NCBI GenBank assembly: GCA_958299035.1
Contig: CATQJL010000223.1
Span: forward strand, 10,467,753-10,531,752
Length of the DNA: 64,000 bases
Reading direction: 5' to 3'
Source of the DNA: Cylicocyclus nassatus
Lineage: Eukaryota; Nematoda; Chromadorea; Rhabditida; Strongylidae
The notes under the pieces were generated by a model, which saw only the letters and a list, made by a program, of their open reading frames with translations, ran no database searches and was not told where the DNA came from. Both the position numbers and the translations under genes were made by a program. This document shows positions 54,019 to 64,000 of the stretch, piece after piece. The first letter of the stretch is position 1. Each line of letters opens with the position of its first letter.

Positions 54019-54420
54019 TACTTTAAAATAAATCAATTTTGAAGATGTATTTTTTGAAAAATGTTTGATTGAACTGCTCAAAATTTCGCATTTCGAAAGT
54101 CATAATTTGATCAAATGGGTGCAAAACCAAACAAAAAACACATTGTTTGCTGAGAGCTTACGCACCCTACTGCTAATCTCAAAATTTGTAGATTTTGACT
54201 TTGGAGAATGATTAAATGTCATTTTTTGGTGTCCACATAGATTTGTTGGAGAAAAGGATAAAACTCTAGGCAACATAGTGATAACCTGAAGGGTTACGGT
54301 GTCGGCACTTGGAAAATGCAAGTGCAACACATGAGAGTGCAGAAATTATCTGAAGCTTATCTCTAATCACGGCTACGGAAGAGAATCTATGACGGTGGTC
54401 GAGGTACAGTCCGCTATATA
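54019..54420. other. Possible 5' region of the channel gene
   Basis: A minus ORF at 54100-54330 contains a hydrophobic stretch, but I could not show that it is the signal-peptide exon. Otherwise nothing is recognised. Confidence 0.3.
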
Positions 54421-55084
54421 CAGGGTGTCCCAAAAAATGTGCTACTATTTGATTATTAATAAGCCTCTTGCAATGAAGTTTTTCTAGAAACTTTAGGTAC
54501 CGTTTTGTAGAGCTAGTTTCAACTTAGATTCACAGTGCAAAGCGAATCACCGGTCGTTCTTTATTACAGAGGATTACGGTCGAAACTTCAATGATATTTC
54601 GAGCCATAAAAGGGATAATTTGCTTCAGAAAGGAAACGAAACAGACTGAAAACTTCCACACTGGGCAATTAGAGTCGCTAAATCTAAATGTGGAGTTCGC
54701 AACTTATCATGATGCTTCATCAGAAAGTTATGAGAGTAAACATTAGCGGTCGTTTTTCCAATGTTCTTAAAAAGTGCAGTTACACCGTTTAGAAAGTTTC
54801 GCAATAATTTACATACTTGAATATTAAACTCAACGTCCAAAAAAACCCTATAACACAAGTTTTCACACTTTTCTGGAAATTTTTGATACGGCAGCTTTTT
54901 TCACAATGACCCATATACTTGAAGTTTCTGCCGTATCGTACAGTAATGGAAAGCAATCAATGATTCGCTCTACACAATAAAAAGCTGAAGCCAGCTCTAC
55001 AGGACGGTGCCTAAAGCTTCTCGAAAGAGTTTATTACAGAGAGTTATCAACAATCAAACAGTAGGCACATTTTCGGTGACACTG
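54421..55084. mobile_element. Mariner-type MITE, CAGGGTGTCCC family, second copy
   Basis: It starts 'cagggtgtcccaaaaaatgt' after TATA and ends '...ggtgacactg' before TATA. The internal order matches the copy at 31131-31807 (tokens 'ttcaacttagatt', 'gcgaatcaccg', 'ggattacggt'). It is more diverged, especially at the right end, so it is the older of the two. Confidence 0.85.
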
Positions 55085-55091
55085 TATATCG

Positions 55092-57972
55092 GTACAATAC
55101 CGCTCACAAAACGTGCAAATTTTCCGTGATTGTCGGAATTCTGGATATTTCACGGAAGTCCGCGACATTTCTGGAATCACCAAGCACGCAAACACGCAAC
55201 GTAATCACTTCTTTCGAAATGATATAATCTACATCCGCAAAAAGCATTGGTTCAGCTCATCAAAGCCAACTTTTTGGATACAGCGTACTCTCAGTGCTTC
55301 TTTTCCACTTTTCTCAGATTTTTCTGCGAATTTCTTTCTGCAAGGATGTAACCCAGCGCCGTCATACATAAAAGATTCCACTAAGCATTATTCCGGCTGT
55401 CTTCGTAGATTATCAAGCGCCAGAAAGTAGCCAAATTGTTTTTAGAGAGATAGAAGAGGTGTTCAATTCTGTAAAAATCGTGTTGTCCCAAGTCCCACTC
55501 ACCATGACTTTGAAATATGACAATCTCCTGCCAAGGAGCGTGATTCTCACAATCAGCAGGTCGAATAACCTTTACGACCAAGTCTTCGAAGAAATTCGGG
55601 GTTTTTGGTTTTTTCCCGTTTTACGCTCTGAAGCTCGCCGATGGATTTATCTAAATCAAAAGGGAAACTTCGCTCATAGTGGTTTTTAGATGTTCTATCT
55701 ACGGAAATCCTGGTTTTTGTTGAGCAAAGGGTCCTCTAGCAAAGATGTGCGAGGGAGCTGTAACTCTGCGAAAGTTTTTAAATTCGTCTGCGCTTTTCTC
55801 GTATTTACCAGAGAACTTGCCCGCTTATGTATATATTTTGAAGTCACTAGAAACAGTGCTATGGAAGGGTGCATGTCTTAGGCCTAAGGCATACCTCGTC
55901 GTGACACCGTCGTCACGATTTTTGGTCGTTGAATCGGCTGCCTGGGCAACCGTTCACTGCGTGAAAATCGCTCATCGCTTGAACATCGGACATACCCAAA
56001 GCGATTTCGTAAACATTCACACACCTCACCGCATTATACGCACTTTTGGAAAATTTGCGTTAGTTGTCTGAAGTTGTTTGCATTAATTCAGGTCATATGC
56101 TTCCAGAAAACATTATAGCAAACGAGCAAGGATATGGATTCAACCTCATCTTCGTGTTTACCAGGTTTTTGTACCGGCGCAAATTAAGATCTGCGATGAA
56201 ATCGACTACGATTCGTAATTTTTAGGTTTACTCTTTCAGTCAACGGTAGGCATATGTTAGCTTCGTAACAGAAAGGCCATGCTTTCGGCCCTGTAAAAAA
56301 CCTCGGGTAGGCATATTTAAATGACGAATGCTGTGCGAGCTCTTGCCAGTTTGCGAACGATTATACATGTATGAAACAACCAAGATTGTACATCTATTCT
56401 ACTTTAGAAATTATAGCGAGAACATTCGAAATTTGGTCACCATTCATATGTTATTAATAAACAAGAACAGGAGAATATAATACATTGCGAGAAAGTAAAT
56501 GCTAACACAGTGGGTGAGGTGACTTATGGGAAGCATTCCATACTATATACTTCGCATGTGTTATTTTCAAAGATTTATAGTATGGGATATTAGATGACCT
56601 ACCTTCTCTCACGCAGAGAGGAAGCGCTCGTGTGAGATTCAATAGTTCTATATGAGATTTGCATTTGCGAAAAAATACAAAACTTATCACAAAGAAGAAG
56701 CCATCAGAGCGATTCGCCCATCGCTGGTGCTGCACCAGCGACGCAACATCGCTCAATTCCAGCGATATCGCGAAGATATCGTTGACGAAACTATGCCCGT
56801 CCGTCCCTTAAGCCTAAGGCATATCTCGCGCGATTCCGGTCCCTGCGCGATTTGGCATAACAGCGATTCTTTGTAATTCGTCGTTAATGCGCCTCTTTTG
56901 ATCAGGACTTAACCCATTTGCAACAACTTACACATGCTACCGGCCTATGCGTTCGAGAAGCGCGCACGATAAATCTTTAGAAATCTGGCAAATCGCTAAG
57001 TCGCTTGAAAGCGGCGATTTGGTCGAATCGCATGAGGTATGCCTTAGGCCTTAGGCTCTAATCTGGAACAGTCGCCGAGTCACGTGCTTAGGAAATCACG
57101 TCTTCATGAATTGCCAAAGACGTAAAAATTGAATACTTCGTCGGAATTTTTCGTGAGTAGTTTTATATCACGCCGTCTGCAATATGTTCATTCCGCTCAA
57201 GAGATCCCACTGTATTGGATGTGGTAGTTATGTGGGCTTCAGTTACCTAGTTGCATATCAAAGCAGCTTCGTGGCTAAGGCTCCGCATCCACGGTAGGAT
57301 TCTTTGAATGAACGCGTGATACAACTCACGAGGTAATCTCAAGTAAGAATGCGATATTTGCGTTTTGTGCAGTTTATGAGACGTAATTCCGTAAGCCTTG
57401 TGACCCGGCGATTTGGATTTTTTGCAGCATGGGGCACGCATCATTCAATAACACGGAGAAAAAAGTCAAATACCCCGAACTCCTTGAGGAATTTGCTCAA
57501 AGTGGTCATCTAACCTGTGCTTACGAAAATCACATTTGCTTTGCAGGAAAGTTTCATATTTCAGGGTTATGGAGAGTAGAATTTGGGACGACATGGTTTT
57601 TCAAAATTCACTAGCTCTTCTATCTCTTCTTAAAAAGGTCTTCTGCTGCTTTTTAGCACTTGATAATTTACGAAAACAAAATTATTGAAAAGTGCTTGCT
57701 AGAATCTTTTATGTGTGATGGCGGAGTTACATCCTTGCGAAAATACTCTAACAGAAAAATCTGAGAAAACTGAAAACAGAGTGTCAAAAACATCCTGTAT
57801 ACAAAAGATTCGCCTTGATGAGCTGAGCACATCCCTGCTTTCGTATTCATAATATACTCATTCTGAAGGATGTCATGGCGTGGCATAGTTTGTGTGATTT
57901 GCATAATTCCGCGAAACTTCCGCACTTCCGCGACGTTCAAGGAATTTTTGCACGTTCTGTGAGCGGTATTGT
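55092..57972. mobile_element. Long-inverted-repeat element, 2.9 kb
   Basis: The ends 'tacaataccgctcacaaaac' continuing 'gtgcaaa' and the inverted copy at 57940-57972 agree almost fully. The arms continue for about 500 bp, for example 'ggatgtaacccagcgccg' at 55345 against its complement near 57725, and 'tgtcccaagtcccactc' at 55485 against 57590. No transposase is recognised. A second element is nested in the middle. Confidence 0.8.
55879..57054. mobile_element. Nested element with TTAGGC-containing ends
   Basis: The left end 'ttaggcctaaggcatacctc' and the right end 'gaggtatgccttaggcc' are inverted copies. A third, internal copy ('aagcctaaggcatatctcgc') lies at 56809. It lies wholly inside the 55092-57972 element, so it is the younger insertion. 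No recognised ORF. Confidence 0.65.
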
Positions 57973-59394
57973 AGATGCACTGACTTTGCGATGCTGAGGT
58001 TTTGCGGTTAGAATTGCGAGTGAACAAATGGCCAGCAGATACGCATCACTAGGCCTAACCCAAGTATCAAGACACCACGCCTTCACTGGGTACAAAAAGT
58101 GATCGGCTACTAACATTCTAATAAACACCCGCGAGTTAATGTGTTACTCAAGAAGCGCGCTATCTTCTTTTTCGTTTATACCATACACCAAGGATCAGTC
58201 CAACTAGTATTTACCAAAGATTATTTCAATTTTTGTTTCCATTTTTGTTTCCTATACACTCAAAGACCCCCCTTAGGCCTACAAAGATGTACAGGCATCT
58301 CTAATAAGCTAAGCTGCGCATAATCAAAACAGGCCCTAGACTGAATCGTCTTCGATGAACAACCCCGTCATCTGCAAGCCAGAGATCCGCGGGTAAAGCT
58401 TACCGATTTGTACTCGATGAAAATTCGTTCTCAAGTGGAGCAAGATCTTTATTAACTCACACTATATGACTGTTTCAAGGAAAGTTGGTAGAGTTTGGAG
58501 CTGATATCAGTGATATATAAGTCGTCAGGAAAACCCCTTTTTGATGTGATGGATTGTTCAGGGTTGGCGAAGGTACAACCATGGGTTAGTTACATACTAC
58601 AAAACGCAAGTTAGACCATCTACACTGATAACACCATTCTCATGTTCGGATGTACTTCGATGACACAAGGTTTGCGGCATATAAATATAGTTCAATCAAT
58701 TCGGAGACGAGCAGTTACAAGAGCAGCTGTGAAACTGCTCAATCGTTGCTGTAGTAAAACCTTCTCCTTAGCCCTCTCGGACCTGGCTTTCCCAGTAAAC
58801 AGAGGAGCCTCACTCGTACATGTTACCACATGAATAACATTGTAAAGGAGTTAGGAGCCTTTTTGAGCATTCAATCTCTTTCTTTTGATTTTTTCGTTTT
58901 CCGGTTTCGCGCTTATTTTGTACTCTTAGATTTTCTCCAATAAATGTGGACTCAAGATCAGCTTGCATCTACCTTTGCTTGTACTGTATTAGCACTGTGC
59001 CTGCCGTTTTTGATAAGGTCCTGATTATTTCTTGGCTAATGAGCGAGATTAGTGACATGTGCTGCAGCTCTCACAAATTATTAATTGGTCGCTACTGAGT
59101 TGTACGAAGAAATGCTTATGCTGCTGACAGGAAAACGAATGAAGAGGTTTTCAAGCTACTATTGGAAAGCAAAGGTTGTACGAAGCGATATATAGCAATG
59201 AGTATTGAAAATATGCTTTTGTTCCAGTGCAGCAAGTCTCTGAAATGATGGTGGCAATTGTCATCACCAGGTTCGAAAGGGTTAAACTGACAAGTGTTCG
59301 ATCATGACATCACCTCAAAAATCAAAATATGAGATCAGCGGCGTTACCTCAAGGAGTGTGTTCTAACCAGGTTAACGTGCTTCAATGTTTTCAA
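57973..59394. other. Intergenic DNA, no gene recognised
   Basis: AT-rich with only short ORFs. The one at 58642-58833 has a Cys/Arg-rich stretch but no splice or domain support. Confidence 0.4.
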
Positions 59395-59690
59395 GCACTC
59401 AAAACATACAATGTTCTTGTTTGTCCTCAAACTTCGGACACTTCCTCGATGTCATCGTTTCCTTAGCGCGCTCACAGCAGAAGGCAGAAATATTTATTAG
59501 AAGAAAGAATAATAAACAGGAAGAGGCAATAAGTGAACGATTGAACTCACTAAGGCCAACAGTGAGCGCCTTTTTATAGCGCTCATAACCCGCGTACTGA
59601 GGTTGCAACTGCGCGAGGGCAAATCATATGAGAAGCAATTGTCTATGTATATTCACAACACTTTCCCCACTAGGGTAGTTACAACAGGTA
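59395..59690 (-). repeat. 3' LTR of the gypsy element (approximate)
   Basis: It contains 'cacagcagaaggcagaaata' and 'gcgagggcaaatcatatgag', both of which recur with changes in the 5' LTR. A segment of about 120 bp between them is missing from the 5' copy. Exact ends were not determined. Confidence 0.55.
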
Positions 59691-59963
59691 CTAGCCTACG
59701 AAAAGTATAAATACAAAGACTACAGAAAAAAATAGTCATAAACTGGCATCGCTATCATTATAAACAACAGGACTAATGAAACAAACATGCAGTAACATCA
59801 CTAAAAACTAGGCGGACTGTTGAACAGGCCTTCTTGTTCTGCTCGATCTTCTAAGGGTTGATGGCTGCGTGGAGGGGTCGTGGCTCGATGTCGATGTCGT
59901 CGAATCCACTCAATCCACTGGTGCTGGCATCGCTCAATATCGACTGCTCCAAACCCTTGTCAG

Positions 59964-62764
59964 CTACACTGTCTTATCTATGTAGAGTCTATCGTTAGTA
60001 AGAACATCCAACAGTGTCTTCAAAGCTTCGGTTTGTTGTTTAAGTTGTTGTCGAATTGCAGGCTGTGCACTGACGCTTCGATGCAGTAGCTGATTTGCAT
60101 GTTTCTTGCAAATTACATCGCCAATCATCACTTCGTGATTGGCACCAGCAATAGTCTCATCACCGTTCCTTTCATCCAAAGAAATTGGGTTGGCTTCCAC
60201 TGCCTTCCACTTCTAATTTACCAACTTCGAATTCTTTCCTCGACTCAAACGACTCCATGCTTCTGGTCGAACTAATTTTTCATAAGCTTTTGTCTTTTTC
60301 GTGCAAGTGGGTTTCCTGCATCTTCTGTCATCAACATCAACTTAACCTTGTGCGCAAGTTTCTGCCTGGGCAATTCCGCTGGCGATTTGTTGTTCAAGTT
60401 CGTATTGGGGTCGTCCTATACGCTTGTAACATCACATTCAAATCTCTTCTGTTAACTTTGCCCTTCAGTTTCTTGATTCCGCGTTTCAGCGTATCAACAA
60501 AACGCTCTACCTGTCCATCCGATTGAAGGTGGCACAAAGTAGTCCTTATGTCGGTGATTCCACCTTTGTCGCGCAATTTTTGGATTGATGTAAACTGGGT
60601 ACCTGGATAACTCCTTACTTATCTTCAATGTCTTCACTGTTTTCGCAGCCGAGATATTGCTCATCTCGATCATTTCAGGCCCTTTGCTAAACGCATCTAC
60701 CACGACCGAGAGAAGATTCCTTGCATAGGTAAAGCGAAGTCGATGTATATCGTCTGTCACACTCGAGTCGCAGATGGCCAGACTTCTCACGGTACTCTCG
60801 TCGAATTTTTGGCTAGTTCCTGACATTTCGTCCAAATTTTCCGCAATCCTTGTCGATACTCGCCAGTAAACGTAACTTCGGGCCAAATTCTTCATCCTTA
60901 CAGCTTCTGGATGTCCAATATGCGGTTCTTCCAAAACACCTCACCGAAGTTTCTTAGGTACCACAATTCCTTCGGTTGGCATCAGGCATTGTCCCACGAC
61001 TGACAATGTCTCTCTTCGATTTCCAAAATGAGTCAATTCTCCATTCACATCTGACCGCGCCGCCCTCTTTTTTTCACATGTGTCAGACTCTTTTCAGCAG
61101 TGGATTATTCCTCGTGCAAGATTGTACATCAGATACCGTCACTGGCAAGTTTCTTATGCAATTCTTCAACATATGGTGGCCTCCGCGGCAGCTATTACAC
61201 GTCTTTTTCGGGATTCTGATGCTTTTTCATCGACTGCGACAAACCATTTGCTTGTCCGAACTTCGTAGTCCTAACTATGTCAAGGTCATATCCTAGCAAG
61301 ATTGTAACCCACCTCATGAGTCGGTTGGCGGTATAAACTGCAACTCCTTTCTTATCACCGAAAACGGCTAACAATGGCTGACGGTGTGTCAACAGTAGGA
61401 ACTTTCGTCCAAATATGTACTTGTGGAATTTCTTGCCAGTATCGACCTGCTAACAATTTTCCTCCGCTTTCATGAGAGACTGCATGCATGTGCGATTGAC
61501 TATCAACATATGCGCGATACCAGACACGATTCCGTCGCAGGCATCCGCTGCCACGACAATCTTCCGCCTTGGATCATAATGAGCAAGATCTAGCTCACTC
61601 GACAGATTCTCGTTGATTTTGCGAACGCCTTTTGGTGTGTTTGAGTCCATTCCCACTTCGCATCTTTCTTCAACATCGCAACCAATGGTCCATGCAAGTC
61701 ATTCAACTTTTTGGCATAAAAGCACAGTACGTCATCTTGCCAAGGAAAGCCCGCAGTAAAATGACATTCTGCGGCTAATCCATTTTCTTGATTGCTTCGA
61801 TTTTCTCCAATTCGGCCTTCTACTATTTCTACTCATTGTGAAGCCAAGATATCTATCATGTTTGTGGCCTACCAAAGAAACATTTTTTAAGCGATTTCTG
61901 ATCTATACTGGATCCTTGCGATATAGCTAACAAGTTCTCCTGTGCTCTTCTGGGGTTCTTCCGCATACCAGTGTATCGCTTAAGTAGACTGCTACCCCTC
62001 GCATTACGCTCACCATTTTATTAATGATTTGCTAGAAGATTCCCGGTGTTGCCTTTATTTCAAAAAACATCCGTTGTACTGGTATAAATCTCTGTGCGTA
62101 CTAATCACAACCATTCTTCCCTTCCTCTGATAACTCAGTCAGTGTACCCTCCGGCAAAGGTAACGGATAACCGTGCGACCCCAGCGCTATGTTGGATCTG
62201 GCTGAGAAACGAGAAGCTCTCATTTGATTCCATCGCTGTCGAGGTCATGAATCTTCGCTTCTTCGCACAAATCGTTCACTCGACCGGTATACATGGTAAT
62301 CTTTGGAATTCGCCTTGTTGTCTATTACGAGATCTTCACATCGAACAGCTGCTTTGATGTTCCGAGGTTTCTTCGAATTTAATCGCGGTTACCTCCTTCG
62401 GTAGCACATGCCTCTGGTATATTTCGAATCTATCCTTGTCCAGTTTTTCGCACAACAGCCTCACCCTAGCGCTCTCTGTAAATTGTTTCGCGTTTTTCAC
62501 AAAGACTTTCTTGTAGCGAGCGTACCATCTGCTGAATTACATATCCGCCTCCGGGTCCAAACAAAACTCTTTGATCCTTTGCGAAGTGCGCATCACATTC
62601 GGAGTTTCTGAGGTACTGCTTCGTTCAGTACCAGTAATGTGCTTTAAGATCTCCAAAAGTTTTCTCGTTTCTTCCTTCATTAGTTTGAGGCTTGGCCGGT
62701 CATCTTTGAACTCCTTCAGCATGGCCAGCGTCTCCTCTGATCCCATTTTCGCCTTTCCGATCAC
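59964..62764 (-). pseudogene. Gypsy gag-pol remnants
   Basis: Pieces from 5' to 3' on minus: gag ('QRIKEFCLDPEADM', 62537-62764). RT with 'FFEIKATPGIF' and the active-site region 'VAVYLSDTLV' near 61970-62000, where the usual YLDD reads YLSD. RNase H at 61450-61656 ('LAHYDPRRKIVVAADACDG') and 61195-61392 ('HRQPLLAVFGDKKG', 'TANRLMRWVTILLGYD'). Integrase zinc region at about 60830-60934 ('GHPEAVRMKNLARSYVYW') and core pieces at 60394-60780 ('VVVDAFSKGPEMIEM', 'LQSDGQVERFVDTLKRG'). A C-terminal piece lies at 59964-60200 ('HANQLLHR'). Stops and shifts between all pieces, plus the lost catalytic Asp, show it is inactive. Confidence 0.85.
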
Positions 62765-62849
62765 TTTCGCTGCGTGAGCTTTTTTGACTGCTCTTTGCGG
62801 CTTCTTCGAGTTGGCTGCACGTGTGCTTCGTCCTGATCACCACTGTTGT

Positions 62850-63690
62850 GTATTCAAACTTCAGACACTTCTTCCATGCATTCGTTTCTTTGGTGCGTAC
62901 AGCAGAAGACGGAAATATTGGGTTGAACCGAAAGTTCTGTCGCAACATTTTCAAAAATTCACAACTTCTTTCCTTCATAACGATTTTGCGCAATTCAAAT
63001 TTTATCGGAAAGCGTAGAGTATGTAGTTTCCAAAAGTCTTCTGAAGACTTTTCAACATGCTCAGGTGGCAGAGGTAAAAATGAAAGAACGAGATTGTTCG
63101 AAATTCGGAATTTTTAAGCTTTTAGAAAATTTTAGAAATCTAGAAACTTTGCGATAAAATCCAGAACAGCTGTCATCGTAAGTTTTCTTGTATTTTATTA
63201 TTGACTGAGTCAAGTTTGTGCTGATCGAGCTATTCTTTCAAAAGTTATAATTTAAAAAAAAACCGAAAAATCAATTTCCTAAAAACTCTTGTTTTTTAAA
63301 AAAAATTATAACTTCTGAAGGAAGACCTCGATCAGCACAAACTTGACTCAGTTAGCAATAAGATACAAGACGACTTAGGATGACAGCTGTTCTGGATTAT
63401 CGCACAGTTTCTAGATTTCTAAAATTTTTGCTTAAAAATTCCGAATTTCGTGATCTCGTTCTTTCATTTTTATCTCTGCAACCTGAGCGTGTTGGAAAGT
63501 CCCCTGAGAATTTTTGAAACAACATGTTTTTCCTTTTTGACAAAATTTGAATTGCGCAAAAAAAGGAAATAAGTTATGAATTTTTAGAAAAGGTGTGGCA
63601 GAACTTTCGGTTCAACCTAATATTTGCGAGGGCAAATAATATGAAAAGTAATTGTCAGTAAATCATAACACTTCTTTTTGCCATTTTCAG
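62850..63690 (-). repeat. 5' LTR of the gypsy element, split by a MITE
   Basis: 'cttcagacacttcttcc', 'acagcagaagacggaaata' and, beyond the MITE, 'tttgcgagggcaaataatat' correspond in order to the 3' LTR. Without the MITE the LTR would be only about 140 bp here, so the limits are approximate. Confidence 0.5.
62918..63620. mobile_element. Mariner-type foldback MITE in the LTR
   Basis: The ends 'ttgggttgaaccgaaagttc' and inverted 'gaactttcggttcaacctaa' are flanked by TA at 62916-62917 and 63621-63622. Both halves are near-complementary: 'gatgacagctgttctgga'-type and 'tgactgagtcaagtttgtgc' blocks pair across a centre near 63280. It belongs to the same broad group as the TTAGGTTG MITEs. Confidence 0.9.
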
Positions 63691-64000
63691 GAACTATACG
63701 CTATTGGTACAGAACATGTTTCACTTATCGATTACTAAAATGAAGCCCATGTAAGGAAAGGCCATGCAGTTGACCAAACTATAACTCCTCAGATGTATGC
63801 TGTATCTCAGACACACAGAAAACCAGATACTGCAAAGTTCCTAGCTAATACAATGATCGCACTATATTGTGCGGTGTGAGGGGGTTCAAAACATTTTCGG
63901 AAAATCTAACCTATTTTTTCGCTTTTGGGTATGAAAGTTTGAATTTTAACCTAAATGCTGATGCTCCTACTCTCCCGATATATGTACCATTACCCAAACA
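63691..64000. other. Window end, nothing recognised
   Basis: AT-rich sequence with no ORF or repeat that I could assign. Confidence 0.4.

Larger units (their letters stand above)
59395..63690 (-). mobile_element. Ty3/gypsy LTR retrotransposon, decayed
   Basis: Recognisable gag, reverse transcriptase, RNase H and integrase pieces lie in canonical gypsy order on the minus strand. They are bracketed by related sequences at 59395-59690 (3' LTR) and about 62850-63690 (5' LTR, containing a MITE). Shared LTR tokens are 'cttcggacacttc'/'cttcagacacttc', 'cagcagaag', 'gaaatatt' and 'gcgagggcaaat'. The LTRs have diverged strongly, so the insertion is old. Confidence 0.75.

Noticed and set aside
56652..56876. 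74-codon plus ORF in the nested element
   Set aside because: Arg/His-rich with no transposase motif; probably chance.

Overview
The window looks like nuclear DNA of a nematode. The split genes have short introns whose acceptors end in TTTTCAG-type sequence. One gene belongs to the nematode-restricted fatty-acid/retinol-binding (FAR) family, and a Cys-loop receptor with a nematode-type channel is present. Intergenic and intronic DNA is dominated by transposons, foldback (inverted-repeat) elements and minisatellites. There are no operons, CRISPR arrays or rRNA genes, and I recognised no tRNA gene. All statements come from reading the sequence by eye; no search or alignment was run.

Host genes. 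(1) 6.8-8.4 kb, plus: a secreted FAR-like protein. (2) 8.7-14.1 kb, minus, convergent with (1): a complete eight-exon aspartate-dehydrogenase-domain gene whose phases all join; its 2.9-kb intron is filled with foldback repeats. (3) 15.9-16.1 kb, minus: a last exon of an unidentified gene. (4) 18.8-24.4 kb, plus: pieces of a furry/SAX-2 homologue, with a 3.4-kb Mutator-like element (exact 9-bp target duplication) in one intron, a one-base frameshift and an inverted duplication. (5) 27.0-53.0 kb, minus: a Cys-loop ligand-gated channel whose extracellular exons lie at 52.3-53.0 kb and whose loop-C/transmembrane exons lie at 27.0-27.7 kb. The two halves join in phase across a 24.5-kb intron that holds most of the mobile DNA of the window.

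Mobile DNA. That intron contains two Helitrons. One (33.4-38.9 kb) is nearly intact, with Rep and PIF1-like helicase domains and two nonsense codons. The other (39.4-46.9 kb) is Helentron-like, has lost the helicase, carries a TATA/CCAAT/GC-box promoter and is bounded by minisatellites of opposite orientation. The intron also holds mariner-type MITEs, several palindromic elements and a decayed RTE-type LINE (48.4-51.7 kb, minus). Right of the channel gene are more MITEs, a 2.9-kb long-inverted-repeat element with another element nested inside it, and a decayed Ty3/gypsy retrotransposon (59.4-63.7 kb, minus) with a MITE in its 5' LTR.

The window therefore shows five host genes being stretched, and in one case probably broken, by successive waves of insertion. 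The order of some insertions can be read directly: MITE into Helitron Rep, MITE into LTR, MULE into sax-2, LINE into the channel intron.
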